This document shows, piece by piece, positions 15,886 to 24,052 of a stretch of DNA of 38,503 nucleotides. The DNA is taken from assembly GCA_052390035.1 (NCBI GenBank), contig JBQTHI010000057.1, positions 1 through 38,503 on the forward strand, written 5' to 3'. Source of the DNA: JBQTHI01 sp052390035 (GTDB lineage: Bacteria; Actinomycetota; Acidimicrobiia; Spongiisociales; ZC4RG35). The stretch's first letter is position 1, and each line of letters opens with the position of its first letter. The translations under genes and the position numbers were made by a program. Under the pieces are notes generated by a model. The model was not told the DNA's origin. It saw only the letters and a list, made by a program, of their open reading frames with translations, and did not search any database.

Positions 15886-17109
15886 CTAGTCGAACAGGGA
15901 GCGGGTGTGATCATTGAGGAAGACCCCCCGCGGGTCGTACTGGCGGCGCATCTCCACGAAGTCTCCGAAACGCGGGAAGAGGCGGTCGAGACGGTCGGCA
16001 GTCATGAAATGGATCTTGCCCCAGTGGGGGCGGCCGCCGAACTCAGCGAAAAGGCTGTCGCAGGCCCGTAGGTACGGCCAATAGTCGGTGCCCGGTTCGC
16101 CCGAGATGGAAACGACGAGATTGTCCCGCCGGTAGTTGGGGCTCATCCATGACTCATCCGCCGCCACCACCCGGATCTCGAGGGGGTAGACGCTATGCGG
16201 AAGCCAGCGCAGCATGAGCTTTCGCATCTCGTTGAGGACGTCTCGCCACTGCCCGATCGGTAGGAAATATTCGACCTCATGGAAGTTGGGGTCGTAAACC
16301 ATCGGATAGATCCGATACGAGCGGTCGACCCGTTCGTTGTCTCCTAACTCCTCGGACGGGCTGTCGGTCGGAACTTCGCGGTAGCGCTTCACGAAGCAAT
16401 CGTCGGCTTCGGCGCCCTTCAGGTTGTACAGAGCGGCGGAGGCGGCGGTGGGCATCCAGAAAAGGCCGAAATGACGGTAATCATGGATATCGGCGTCAAA
16501 GCGTTCGACCATCTCGCCGTAGCTCATGATGTCGTGGCGGGCGTGGAGGTGATATGCCAGGGCCACCTTCAGCGTTACCTGGGTGATGATGCCCAGCAGT
16601 CCGATCGAGGTCTGCACCGCCGCCAAAAGGTCGGGATCCTCTCGGGAGACCTCGACCAGGTTGCCTTTCCCGTCCACCATCCGGGCGGCTTCGAGGGTGG
16701 CTGAGAAGTTCGGATGGCCGAGACCGGAACCGTGGGTGGCGGTGGCAATCGCCCCGGCGATGGCCTGGGTGTCGATGTCGCCCTGGTTGGCCAACGCCAG
16801 ACCGTGCGCCCAGAGTGGTTCGCCGAAGTCGACGATCTTGGTCTGAGGCAGGGCGGTGACGGTGCGGGCGGCGGCATCAACCGAGAGCAAGCCGGTCCAG
16901 GCAGTCATGTCGAGCAGCACACCGTCGGTCTCCACGATCGGGGTGAAGGAGTGCCCGGATCCCGGTACGCGAACGCCGTAACCGGAAGCCGCCGCTGCGG
17001 CCACCACCTCCTCCACTTCGGACTCCGAAGCCACCTCGACCACTGAGCGTGGCCGAAAGGTTTGGTTGCCTACCCAGTTGGTCCAGGGCCGGGAAGGGTG
17101 GGAGATCAC
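15886..17109 (-). CDS. FAD-linked sugar-lactone oxidase (D-arabinono-1,4-lactone / L-gulono-lactone oxidase family)
   Basis: A 407-residue member of the vanillyl-alcohol-oxidase flavoprotein family. The FAD-binding PCMH domain spans about 15-190, with VPGSGHSFTP, in which His53 is the usual site of covalent FAD attachment, and GDIDTQAIAGAIATATHGSG. The C-terminal ALO domain ends with RPHWGKIHFM and YDPRGVFLNDH, the HWGK motif of aldonolactone oxidases. The natural substrate (an aldonolactone or a sugar alcohol) cannot be read from sequence. The start is GTG at 17109, whose GTGA overlaps the stop of the upstream methyltransferase-like fragment, implying translational coupling. Confidence 0.88.
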   Translation of the reverse strand: MISHPSRPWTNWVGNQTFRPRSVVEVASESEVEEVVAAAAASGYGVRVPGSGHSFTPIVETDGVLLDMTAWTGLLSVDAAARTVTALPQTKIVDFGEPLWAHGLALANQGDIDTQAIAGAIATATHGSGLGHPNFSATLEAARMVDGKGNLVEVSREDPDLLAAVQTSIGLLGIITQVTLKVALAYHLHARHDIMSYGEMVERFDADIHDYRHFGLFWMPTAASAALYNLKGAEADDCFVKRYREVPTDSPSEELGDNERVDRSYRIYPMVYDPNFHEVEYFLPIGQWRDVLNEMRKLMLRWLPHSVYPLEIRVVAADESWMSPNYRRDNLVVSISGEPGTDYWPYLRACDSLFAEFGGRPHWGKIHFMTADRLDRLFPRFGDFVEMRRQYDPRGVFLNDHTRSLFD

Positions 17110-17399
17110 GCCTGACCAATGTAGTTCTCAGCGGGCACTTGATCGTTCCGCTTGTTGGGATCGGCGTAGCGCACCCGCGACGGGAGGACCCGCACCCCTC
17201 CTGGTCCGATCCGGACGTGGGCGGCGTCCACCCGCTGGGCCACCGGGTCGTGGCGGTCGACGTCGAGGTGAACCGTGCCGACGCCCACCTCCGGCACCTG
17301 CACCCGCTGTTGGCGATCGAACCTGCTGAGGTCGGGGACGAAGGCCTCGACCAGGAAGTGCCCGCCGGCCCGAGCCGAGCGGCCACGCTCCATCTGCAC
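17106..17399 (-). CDS. Truncated SAM-methyltransferase-like fragment
   Basis: A 97-residue frame that matches only the middle of a common actinobacterial class I methyltransferase: GGHFLVEAFVPDLSRF, RQQRVQVPEVGVGTVHLDV, RHDPVAQRVDAAHVRI and VRVLPSRVRYADP. The SAM-binding N-terminal half (GxGxG region) is missing, because the strand upstream is filled by a divergent gene, and the C-terminal helices are replaced by an unrelated tail (NKRNDQVPAENYIGQA). It is therefore probably a gene remnant. Its stop overlaps the GTG of the oxidase gene and it may persist as a short coupling ORF. Starts are GTG at 17399 or ATG at 17393. No activity is expected. Confidence 0.6.
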   Translation of the reverse strand: MQMERGRSARAGGHFLVEAFVPDLSRFDRQQRVQVPEVGVGTVHLDVDRHDPVAQRVDAAHVRIGPGGVRVLPSRVRYADPNKRNDQVPAENYIGQA

Positions 17400-17453
17400 C
17401 CAAGTTAGCTAGGCACTTAAGATCGACGATCCTCAAGGCCGATAGGTGAAGTC

Positions 17454-18017
17454 ATGGGTCGATTAGATCGGGGGTCAAACGTCTTCTGTCTGGAGTCTTT
17501 CTGGCACCAGCGCCTCGACGGCGACCGCCTGAGCGTCCGGCCCCTCCTTGAGCTGCTCCATACCACCCGGGGCATCAAGTTCATCCACCTCACCTGCTCA
17601 ACCGTCCCCGAGCTTCGCTTCAACATCCGCCAGCACCGCCGGTATCGGAGCTATGGCACCCTCTACTTGGCTTTCCACGGGTTCCGGGGGCGCCTGCGGC
17701 TCGCCGACGGAACCCAGTTCCCGGTCGAAGAGCTCACCGAGCTGGCGCAAGGCAGCCTCGACGGGTGCCTGGTCCATTTCGGAAGCTGCTGGACCGCCCT
17801 GGCCGAAGACCAGTTGTACGACTTTCTTTACCGAACCGGGGCGAGCCTCGCCACCGGCTACACCAAGGCGGTGGACTGGATCGACAGCGCCGCCATGGAC
17901 CTGCTCATCCTTGACCGTGCCCGCGAATACTCCAACGGGAAGTCACTGGTCGACAAGCTCCTCTCCACCTATGCGGGCCTGGTCGAAGAGACCGGGTTTA
18001 TCGCCGTACAACTTTGA
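17454..18017 (+). CDS. DUF6642-like protein with CHAT/caspase-like His-Cys pattern
   Basis: A 187-residue soluble protein resembling DUF6642. It has a caspase-fold layout: strand FIHLTCST, strand plus His in GTLYLAFHGFRG (His75), strand plus Cys in GCLVHFGSCWT (Cys112), then a helix and SLATGYTKAVDWIDSAAMD. The LAxHG...GSC spacing is that of CHAT peptidases, so a cysteine peptidase is possible, but activity is inference. ATG at 17454 has AGGTGA four bases before it. It stands 57 nt upstream of the cyclic-nucleotide-binding gene on the same strand. The leader to its left contains only the divergent methyltransferase fragment. Confidence 0.65.
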   Translation: MGRLDRGSNVFCLESFWHQRLDGDRLSVRPLLELLHTTRGIKFIHLTCSTVPELRFNIRQHRRYRSYGTLYLAFHGFRGRLRLADGTQFPVEELTELAQGSLDGCLVHFGSCWTALAEDQLYDFLYRTGASLATGYTKAVDWIDSAAMDLLILDRAREYSNGKSLVDKLLSTYAGLVEETGFIAVQL

Positions 18018-18074
18018 ATCGTTAGGCCCTGGTTTCCCCTTTTCGGGTTGCGGCGACTCTGTACGATTCGGGCC

Positions 18075-18473
18075 GTGTCGCGTGTGACCGGTATCGAGTT
18101 GGCTGACATCGGCCTCTTCGCTCCGCTTAGCGACCAGGACCGTTCGGAGATCGCCGCCACCATGAAGGTGGAGACCATCCCGGCGGACGCCTTTGTGGTC
18201 GAGCAGGGTGACCTCTCCTACAAGTTCTTCGTGATCCTGGAGGGGTCGGCCAAAGTGGAAAGAGACGGTGCACACCTTGCCACGTTGGGACCGGGCGACT
18301 TCTTTGGGGAGGCAGGAATCATCCACAAGGAGCTGAGAAACGCCGCCGTCCTCGCTATCACCGAGCTCCGGCTGGGTGTGTTGATCGGATGGGACGTGCG
18401 CGACCTGATGCATCGATATCCGGCGGTCGAGGCCCGGATCAAGGCAGCGGCGGCGGACCGCAGCGAGCTCTGA
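18075..18473 (+). CDS. Cyclic-nucleotide-binding (CAP_ED) domain protein
   Basis: A 132-residue stand-alone cNMP-binding domain without a DNA-binding helix-turn-helix or channel part. It shows the beta-roll (VVEQGDLSYKFFVILEGSAKV) and the phosphate-binding cassette FGEAGIIHKELRNAAV at 77-92 with Arg88 for the cyclic phosphate. It probably senses cAMP or cGMP and passes the signal to a partner. GTG at 18075 is chosen; TTG 18048 and GTG 18084 are alternatives. TACGAT at 18062-18067, seven bases before the GTG, may be a -10 box of a leaderless transcript. The PAS gene begins 20 nt downstream. Confidence 0.85.
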   Translation: MSRVTGIELADIGLFAPLSDQDRSEIAATMKVETIPADAFVVEQGDLSYKFFVILEGSAKVERDGAHLATLGPGDFFGEAGIIHKELRNAAVLAITELRLGVLIGWDVRDLMHRYPAVEARIKAAAADRSEL

Positions 18474-18493
18474 CCAGAAAGCGAGGTGGTCGG

Positions 18494-18886
18494 GTGGCCC
18501 AACATCCCGTCGAGATCATCCTCCTTCAACAGTGGGCGAGCCTGATGGCCGTACCCATTTGGATCACCGACGAAGCCGGCGGGCTCATCTATTACAACGA
18601 GCCGGCCGAACCGATTATCGGACTCCGGTTTGACGAGGCTGGCGAGTTGCCCGCCGAGGTCTTGGGGGAACGTCTGCAGATGTGCGACCTCGACGGGTCT
18701 CCGCTCCCCGAGCACGAACGGCCGCTGATGATAGCCCTCACCAAACAGCTACCTGCCCACCGCAGAATGCGGATCTGCGGCATGGACGGTCAGTGGCGTC
18801 AGATCGCCGGCACCGCCCTCCCGCTCATCGGCGAAGGGCAGCGCCATCTGGGAGCCGTCGCCATGTTCTGGGAAGACCACGATTGA
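18494..18886 (+). CDS. Stand-alone PAS domain protein
   Basis: A 130-residue single PAS domain: ASLMAVPIWITDEAGGLIYY, NEPAEPIIGLRFDEAGELPA, then HRRMRICGMDGQWRQIAGT and ALPLIGEGQRHLGAVAMFWE, the final strands. No kinase, cyclase or output domain is attached, so it must act through another protein. The GTG at 18494 fits the domain start and has GAGGTGG just upstream; the frame reads open further upstream only inside the neighbouring gene. Its TGA overlaps the TTG of the metallo-hydrolase gene (TTGA), so the two are coupled. Confidence 0.8.
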   Translation: MAQHPVEIILLQQWASLMAVPIWITDEAGGLIYYNEPAEPIIGLRFDEAGELPAEVLGERLQMCDLDGSPLPEHERPLMIALTKQLPAHRRMRICGMDGQWRQIAGTALPLIGEGQRHLGAVAMFWEDHD

Positions 18887-19713
18887 AGGTCACCCTCCAT
18901 GGCACCCGCGGGTCGGTGGGGAGAGCAGGACCGGAGACGATGGGATTCGGCGGCGACACCTCCTGTGTCGAGGTCACCGGCGACGACGGCAGCCTGCTGG
19001 TGCTCGACGCCGGATCAGGCCTCGCCCGGCTGAACACCACCCTTCCCCCGGGAATAGCCCGGATCGATCTGCTGCTCACCCACCTGCACATGGACCACCT
19101 CCAGGGCCTGGGATTCTTCCGACCGCTCTGGTCGGAAACGACCGAGGTCCACCTGTGGGGGCCGGTTTCCTCGACCATGTCACTGAGCGATCGCCTCAGT
19201 CGCTACCTGTCGCCCCCGCTATTCCCGGTTCGGATCCGCGACCTGCCGGCGCTAAGGGTTCACAACGTCCGCCCCGGTACCTTCCCGGTGGGGACGTTCA
19301 CGGTAAGTGCCGATCTGGTCTGTCATCCCGGCAACACGCTCGGATACCGGGTGAGTCAAGGTAACGGAAATGTCGCCTATCTTCCCGATCACGAGCCCGC
19401 CCTCGGTTGCAAGAGGTTTCCCAAGGCGCCGGAATGGACGTCGGGGCATGACATATCAGCCGGCGCCGATCTCCTCCTCCACGACTTTCAGTACACCGCC
19501 GAGGAGTATCCGCGCCGGGTGGGCTGGGGCCACTCGGCCATGTGGCACACCCTGGCCTTCGCCGAGCAGGCGCAGGCAGGGAGGCTCGTCACTTTTCATC
19601 ATGACCCCGAACACGACGATGCGACCCTCGAGCGCCTGCACGAGGAGGCGGCGGCCCAGGACCTGTCCTTCGAGCTGATCCCGGGCAAGGCGGGCCTGAC
19701 GATCGAGCTCTAA
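18883..19713 (+). CDS. Metallo-beta-lactamase-fold hydrolase
   Basis: A 276-residue MBL-fold enzyme beginning KVTLHGTRGSVGRAGPETMG, the start seen in PhnP/RNase Z-like phosphodiesterases (GTRGS...GGDTSCVEV). The dinuclear metal motif is HLHMDH (His67, His69, Asp71, His72). Further ligands are His in LVCHPGNT, Asp in YLPDHEP and His in VTFHHDPEHDD. A cyclic phosphodiester substrate is plausible from this subfamily and from the adjacent cNMP-binding gene, but is inference. The start is TTG at 18883, overlapping the PAS stop. Its stop overlaps by two bases the stop of the convergent membrane protein gene. Confidence 0.85.
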   Translation: MKVTLHGTRGSVGRAGPETMGFGGDTSCVEVTGDDGSLLVLDAGSGLARLNTTLPPGIARIDLLLTHLHMDHLQGLGFFRPLWSETTEVHLWGPVSSTMSLSDRLSRYLSPPLFPVRIRDLPALRVHNVRPGTFPVGTFTVSADLVCHPGNTLGYRVSQGNGNVAYLPDHEPALGCKRFPKAPEWTSGHDISAGADLLLHDFQYTAEEYPRRVGWGHSAMWHTLAFAEQAQAGRLVTFHHDPEHDDATLERLHEEAAAQDLSFELIPGKAGLTIEL

Positions 19714-20888
19714 GCCGTCTGTGCGGCGCTTGGCGGAGCGGTGAGATAGCCCCAGATGGCGATCAGCAACCCGATGCCCATTATTGGCGTCGAGATCCTC
19801 TTCAGGATCGCCGAGTCGACGGTGAGCCCTAGCAGGAACCCGACCAGGCCAACGTTGACCGCCCACATCACCAGTCGCTGGGTGGGCAGTACAAGCCAGG
19901 TGCCGGCCAGGGTGGCGAGGAGGGCGTTGGTCATCACCCCGATGAACATGGCGTGGTCGAACGCGGTTATCACGCCGATCGGACCGGTACCTGTCTCGGG
20001 GTTGAGCTCCCCGGAGGTGAAGAGCTGCACCACATAAACCAGGAGGGCGATGCCAACCACCAGACCGACCACGGCGAGGCGGGCGAAGTTGGTGGCGCCT
20101 CCGCCTGCCCAGGCGCTGGGTCTGACCTTCGACCACATCGCCACGATGAACATGATGATGGCGATCACCTGTAGAGCCGAGGCAGCCTGCACGAGCGGTT
20201 CGCTCTCGGCAATGAGAGCCACGTTGACCATCAAACCGGCGACAAACAACGTCCACGCCACAATCCGAGCAACCCGAGAGTTGCCTCCGTCGAGACGCCA
20301 ATCGGCAATCGCCACCCCGGCCAGGATCAGGTATCCGATCAGCATCGCCGGCGGATGGGCCATGGCGACGGCGGAGGCGGTCTCTTCACTTAGCCCGGGG
20401 ACCGAACCCTGCGCGAGGAACAACCCCAGGAGAACCCCAAGAACCGCTCCGATCGTCAACGAGATCAGAGCGAGCAACAGCGCCAAACGGGCACTCGATT
20501 TGGCTAGGGCGCCGTAATGGCGCCATGCCCAGGCCAGCACCCAGACGACGGCAACCAGCATCAAGGTCCCCGCTATGGGGCGGTAGATGCCGGTGCCGAT
20601 GATGAACGCAATCACGTACAGGACCACCGCCACAACCGCCAGCTGGGCAACTCTCTTTCCGCCAGCGGTCGACTTGGCGTCGGCGTTCTCGCCAAACACC
20701 AACAGGCTGGCGCCCACCACTGACAACGTAATCCACCCGAGCGTCCCGGCGTGAACGTGGGTGAGAAGGAGGTTGCGAGGCGGGTCCCAGACATCGATAC
20801 CGTTGAGTATCCCGATGACGATGGTTACCAGAAAGATTCCCAGCGCCGACCTGAACAGCAGCCGGGCGCTCGACTTGAGACCTTCCAC
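19710..20888 (-). CDS. Polytopic membrane protein, haem-copper oxidase subunit I/NnrS-like
   Basis: A 392-residue integral membrane protein with about 12 helices. The early motif LLLTHVHAGTLGWITLSVVG and a later FDHAMFIGVMTNALLATLAG place conserved His residues in membrane segments, reminiscent of cbb3-type subunit I or NnrS-like haem proteins; the full set of oxidase metal ligands is not evident. Its function is not assigned. The start is GTG at 20888, preceded by a strong purine run (GGAGGAGGAGAA); an upstream in-frame TTG at 20909 is less likely. It diverges from the B12 riboswitch operon. Confidence 0.75.
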   Translation of the reverse strand: MEGLKSSARLLFRSALGIFLVTIVIGILNGIDVWDPPRNLLLTHVHAGTLGWITLSVVGASLLVFGENADAKSTAGGKRVAQLAVVAVVLYVIAFIIGTGIYRPIAGTLMLVAVVWVLAWAWRHYGALAKSSARLALLLALISLTIGAVLGVLLGLFLAQGSVPGLSEETASAVAMAHPPAMLIGYLILAGVAIADWRLDGGNSRVARIVAWTLFVAGLMVNVALIAESEPLVQAASALQVIAIIMFIVAMWSKVRPSAWAGGGATNFARLAVVGLVVGIALLVYVVQLFTSGELNPETGTGPIGVITAFDHAMFIGVMTNALLATLAGTWLVLPTQRLVMWAVNVGLVGFLLGLTVDSAILKRISTPIMGIGLLIAIWGYLTAPPSAAQTA

Positions 20889-20984
20889 TTCTCCTCCTCC
20901 TAGATACAACCTGACGGACTAGGCCAGAACGAGTCAACAATAGGTATCGGCGGCCACCCCGGGTCTCAAATCACACCTGTTAAA

Positions 20985-21204
20985 ATCCGATAGCCGAAAC
21001 GGCCCCGCGACCCAGCGAAATCCGGTGAGATTCCGGTGGTGTCCCGCAACTGTGATGGTCGGTTCCGATCGAAGGGTCGGCGGCCTAGCCAGGTCGCCTG
21101 TGGTCACGGGATACGAACGTAGCCTCGGATGAAGGTGAACTTCGAGCGGCGCAGGGTACGCCGCTTCCGGTGTCCTTCATCCTCCGCATAGGAGGATGTT
21201 TTTT
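20985..21204 (+). promoter_or_regulatory. Cobalamin riboswitch with expression platform
   Basis: The aptamer (about 20985-21130) shows the conserved core: ATCCGGTGAGATTCCGG, then GTCCCGCAACTGTGATGG and the B12 box GCGGCCTAGCCAGGTCGCC. ATCCGA (20985-20990) can close P1 with TCGGAT (21125-21130). GGATGAAGG (21127-21135) is an exact complement of CCTTCATCC (21174-21182), an antiterminator that competes both with P1 and with the terminator at 21178-21198. Bound cobalamin should stabilise P1, free the terminator and turn btuFCD off. Confidence 0.93.
21178..21204 (+). terminator. Rho-independent terminator of the cobalamin riboswitch, also masking the btuF ribosome site
   Basis: CATCCTCC (21178-21185) pairs perfectly with GGAGGATG (21191-21198) around GCATA and is followed by six T residues. 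The GGAGG in the 3' arm is also the Shine-Dalgarno of btuF, so the same hairpin can end transcription or block translation. Confidence 0.9.
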
Positions 21205-22173
21205 ATGCAAACCGACCACCCCCGCCCCGTCGGGCGGTTGATCTTGCTGGCGGCCGGCCTAGCGGTGGCCGCCTGCGCCTCGGGCCAGTCGCCCGCCACG
21301 GTCACTCCGTCGACCACCGCCGTCGCGCCGGGCACGACGGCCGTCGCCGGTTTCCCGGTGACCGTCACCGCCGCCAACGGCGAGGTGACCATTGCCACCC
21401 AACCCAACGCCATCATCTCGCTAGCCCCGACGACGACCGAGATGGTGGCGGCAGTCGGTGCCCTCGATCAGCTGGTGGCAGTGGACGACCAGTCGGACTA
21501 CCCACCCGGGGTTCCAGTCACCGACCTCTCCGGGTTCACACCCAACATCGAGGCGATCGCCGCCTATCAGCCCGACTTGGTGGTGGTGTCGAACGACATC
21601 GACGGCATCGTCGGTGCTCTCACCAGCCTCGAGATTCCCGTGATCCTGCTGCCGGCCCCTTCCAGCCTCGAGGACGTTTACGCGGAAATCGAACTGGTCG
21701 GCGCCGCCACCGGACACCTCGCCGAGGCCACGGCGCTCACCTCCAGCATCGCTCAACAGGTCGCCGAGATAACCGGGTCGGTGACACCCTCCGATCCCCC
21801 CCTGACCTTCTACCACGAGCTCGATCCGATGCTGTTTTCGGTCACCTCGTCTACCTTCATCGGCTCTGTCTACACGATGGTCGGGTTGGTCAACATCGCC
21901 GACCCGGCCGATCAGGACGGCTTCGGCTATCCCCAGCTGTCGGCCGAATACATCATCGAAAGCGACCCCGACCTGATCTTTCTGGCCGACACGGAGTGCT
22001 GCGGCCAGAGCGCGGACACGGTTGCCGCCCGCCCCGGATGGGCCGATCTCAAAGCGGTCACCACCAGTGGGGTGGTGACGTTGTCCGACGACGTCGCCTC
22101 TAGGTGGGGACCGCGGGTCGTCGACTTCTTGCGGGCGGTGGCGGAAGCCGCCGCCCGGGAGCCGGTGGCTTGA
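21205..22173 (+). CDS. btuF: Vitamin B12 ABC transporter substrate-binding lipoprotein
   Basis: Captures cobalamin outside the membrane and delivers it to BtuCD. The 322-residue protein has a lipoprotein signal (LILLAAGLAVAAC, lipid Cys24), a Thr/Ala-rich linker, and two Rossmann-like lobes of the BtuF/FhuD fold: ISLAPTTTEMVAAVGALDQL, PNIEAIAAYQPDLVVV, and a C-terminal YIIESDPDLIFLAD. ATG at 21205 is nine bases after GGAGG; an in-frame ATG at 21196 lies inside the terminator hairpin and is too close to the ribosome site. The cobalamin riboswitch directly upstream argues for B12 over an iron siderophore. Confidence 0.93.
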   Translation: MQTDHPRPVGRLILLAAGLAVAACASGQSPATVTPSTTAVAPGTTAVAGFPVTVTAANGEVTIATQPNAIISLAPTTTEMVAAVGALDQLVAVDDQSDYPPGVPVTDLSGFTPNIEAIAAYQPDLVVVSNDIDGIVGALTSLEIPVILLPAPSSLEDVYAEIELVGAATGHLAEATALTSSIAQQVAEITGSVTPSDPPLTFYHELDPMLFSVTSSTFIGSVYTMVGLVNIADPADQDGFGYPQLSAEYIIESDPDLIFLADTECCGQSADTVAARPGWADLKAVTTSGVVTLSDDVASRWGPRVVDFLRAVAEAAAREPVA

Positions 22174-23234
22174 CCGCAGCCCCAGTTGTTGCCCACCTCG
22201 GTCGCTCCCGGGCTCGTCCCTGGGTGGTCATCGCCGGCCTGGGCGGGCTACTCCTGGCCGCTCTCGCCGGCATCTCGTTCGGACCCGCCGGTCTCGAACC
22301 GGTGGAGGTCCTCAAAGCCGTGCTAGATCGGTTGCCGCTAATCGAGGTGCCGTCATCTCTCAGCGATCGTCACCTCACCATCCTCTGGGAGCTTCGCCTC
22401 CCCCGGGTTGCGCTCGGAGGCCTGGTCGGAGCGATGCTGGCGCTGGCCGGAGCTGCCTATCAGGGCGTGTTCCGCAACCCGCTGGCCGATCCCTACTTGC
22501 TGGGAGTGGCGGCGGGGGCAGGCCTCGGAGCCACCCTGGCCATAGCCGTGGGCTCGGATGGGGGCCGGCTAGGAGCGAACTTGCAGGTGGTGCCCCTCGC
22601 CGCATTCGTCGGAGCGGTGGCGGGAGTGGTCGCCACCTACTTGATCGGGCGCCGGTTTGGGGACCGGACCGCCACCACCCTTGTGCTCGCCGGAGTAGCG
22701 GTCGCCTCCTTCCTCACCGCCGCCCAGACCTATGTGCAACAGCGAAGCGCCGGGACACTCCGCGAGGTGTACGCCTGGATCCTGGGAAGGCTGAGCACCA
22801 CCGGTTGGAACGAGGTGAGTCTTATCCTCCCCTACGTCGCCGTCAGCGCATTGGGAGTACTCGTTCATCGCCGGCTGCTCGACGTAATGGCGCTGGGCGA
22901 CGGCGAGGCGGCGGGGTTGGGTGTCCCGGTGGGCCGGGTCAGGTTGTTGGTGGTCGGGGCAGCCACTTTGGGTACAGCGGCGGCAGTTGCGGTTTCGGGG
23001 CTGATCGGCTTCGTCGGGATCATCGTCCCTCACACGGTGCGGCTGCTGACCGGGATCAGCTTTCGGTTTGTGCTTCCCCTCTCGATGGTTTTCGGCGCCG
23101 CCTTCATGATGGCCACCGACCTGGCAGCCCGCACGATCGTCGCCCCCGCCGAGCTGCCGATCGGTGTGGTCACTGCCTTCGTCGGGGCGCCGTTCTTCAT
23201 TCTCGTCCTGCATCGCTCCCGGAGAGGCGGATGA
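22170..23234 (+). CDS. btuC: Cobalamin ABC transporter permease
   Basis: The FecCD-type membrane subunit of the B12 importer, 354 residues and about ten helices. Family motifs are LPRVALGGLVGAMLALAGAA, YQGVFRNPLADPYLLGVAAG and, near the C-terminus, GLIGFVGIIVPHTVRLLTG, the loop contacting the ATPase. TTG at 22170 overlaps the btuF stop (TTGA) and gives the normal length; the frame is open upstream but only within btuF. Confidence 0.92.
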   Translation: MTAAPVVAHLGRSRARPWVVIAGLGGLLLAALAGISFGPAGLEPVEVLKAVLDRLPLIEVPSSLSDRHLTILWELRLPRVALGGLVGAMLALAGAAYQGVFRNPLADPYLLGVAAGAGLGATLAIAVGSDGGRLGANLQVVPLAAFVGAVAGVVATYLIGRRFGDRTATTLVLAGVAVASFLTAAQTYVQQRSAGTLREVYAWILGRLSTTGWNEVSLILPYVAVSALGVLVHRRLLDVMALGDGEAAGLGVPVGRVRLLVVGAATLGTAAAVAVSGLIGFVGIIVPHTVRLLTGISFRFVLPLSMVFGAAFMMATDLAARTIVAPAELPIGVVTAFVGAPFFILVLHRSRRGG

Positions 23235-24052
23235 CCGGCCTCCGCCTCCGGGCCCTCTGGGTGAATTTCAATGGCTCGCCCATCGTCGGGGGCGTAGACC
23301 TCGACGTCGCCGCCGGCGAGTGGGTCGGACTGCTCGGACCCAACGGCGCCGGGAAGACCACCTTGCTGCGGGCGGTGATGGGTCTGGTGCCGAGCCGCGG
23401 GTCAATCACTTTCGATGGGGAAGACCTCGGCGAACTGCACCCTCGAGCCCGGGCGCGGGCGATCGCCACTGTGCCCCAACGCCCCTCAATGCCTTCGGAC
23501 ATGACGGCTGGCGACTACATCCTGCTCGGTCGGACGCCTCACATCTCCTATTTCGGAACGGAGAGCCGAGCGGACTTTGACGCCGCCCGCCAGGCGGTCG
23601 CCGATCTTGACCTCGACGGATACGAAGGCCGCCAACTGGGAACCCTCTCCGGCGGTGAGCTCCAGCGGGTGATCCTGGCCCGGGCGCTGGCGCAGGAGGC
23701 GCCGGTCTTGCTTCTCGACGAGCCGACCACTGCTCTCGACGTCGGCCACCAGCAGGCGGTGCTCGAGCTCGTTGAACGACTGCGGACCGAGCGCGCCCTC
23801 ACGGTGATCAGCGCCCTCCACGATCTCACCCTCGCCGCCCAGTTCTGCGATCGGCTGGTGCTGATGGCCCGCGGCAAGCTGGTGGCGGAAGGCGAGGCGG
23901 CCGCAGTCCTGACCGAGGACAGCATCCTCCAACACTACGGTGCCTCCGTGCGGGTGCTCAGGGCCCCCGGAGGTGGGGTGGTGGTTATCCCCCTGCGAAA
24001 CAAAAATCGCCTTCACTCGATCGAAAACGGCGGCACAATCGCCCGATCGTGA
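23231..24052 (+). CDS. btuD: Cobalamin ABC transporter ATP-binding protein
   Basis: The energising ATPase of the B12 importer, 273 residues. Walker A is GPNGAGKTT, the Q-loop TVPQRPSMPSDM, the signature LSGGELQR, Walker B VLLLDEPTTALD, and the switch His is in SALHDLT. ATG at 23231 overlaps the btuC stop (ATGA). The last 30 residues (VLRAPGGGVVVIPLRNK onward) extend beyond the usual domain end. Its stop overlaps the start of the next ABC gene. Confidence 0.93.
   Translation: MTGLRLRALWVNFNGSPIVGGVDLDVAAGEWVGLLGPNGAGKTTLLRAVMGLVPSRGSITFDGEDLGELHPRARARAIATVPQRPSMPSDMTAGDYILLGRTPHISYFGTESRADFDAARQAVADLDLDGYEGRQLGTLSGGELQRVILARALAQEAPVLLLDEPTTALDVGHQQAVLELVERLRTERALTVISALHDLTLAAQFCDRLVLMARGKLVAEGEAAAVLTEDSILQHYGASVRVLRAPGGGVVVIPLRNKNRLHSIENGGTIARS

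Noticed and set aside
14583..15914. Long open frame (443 codons) on the minus strand opposite ino1
   Set aside because: It mirrors the clearly conserved inositol-3-phosphate synthase in another frame; composition is a high-GC shadow and no family motif is seen.
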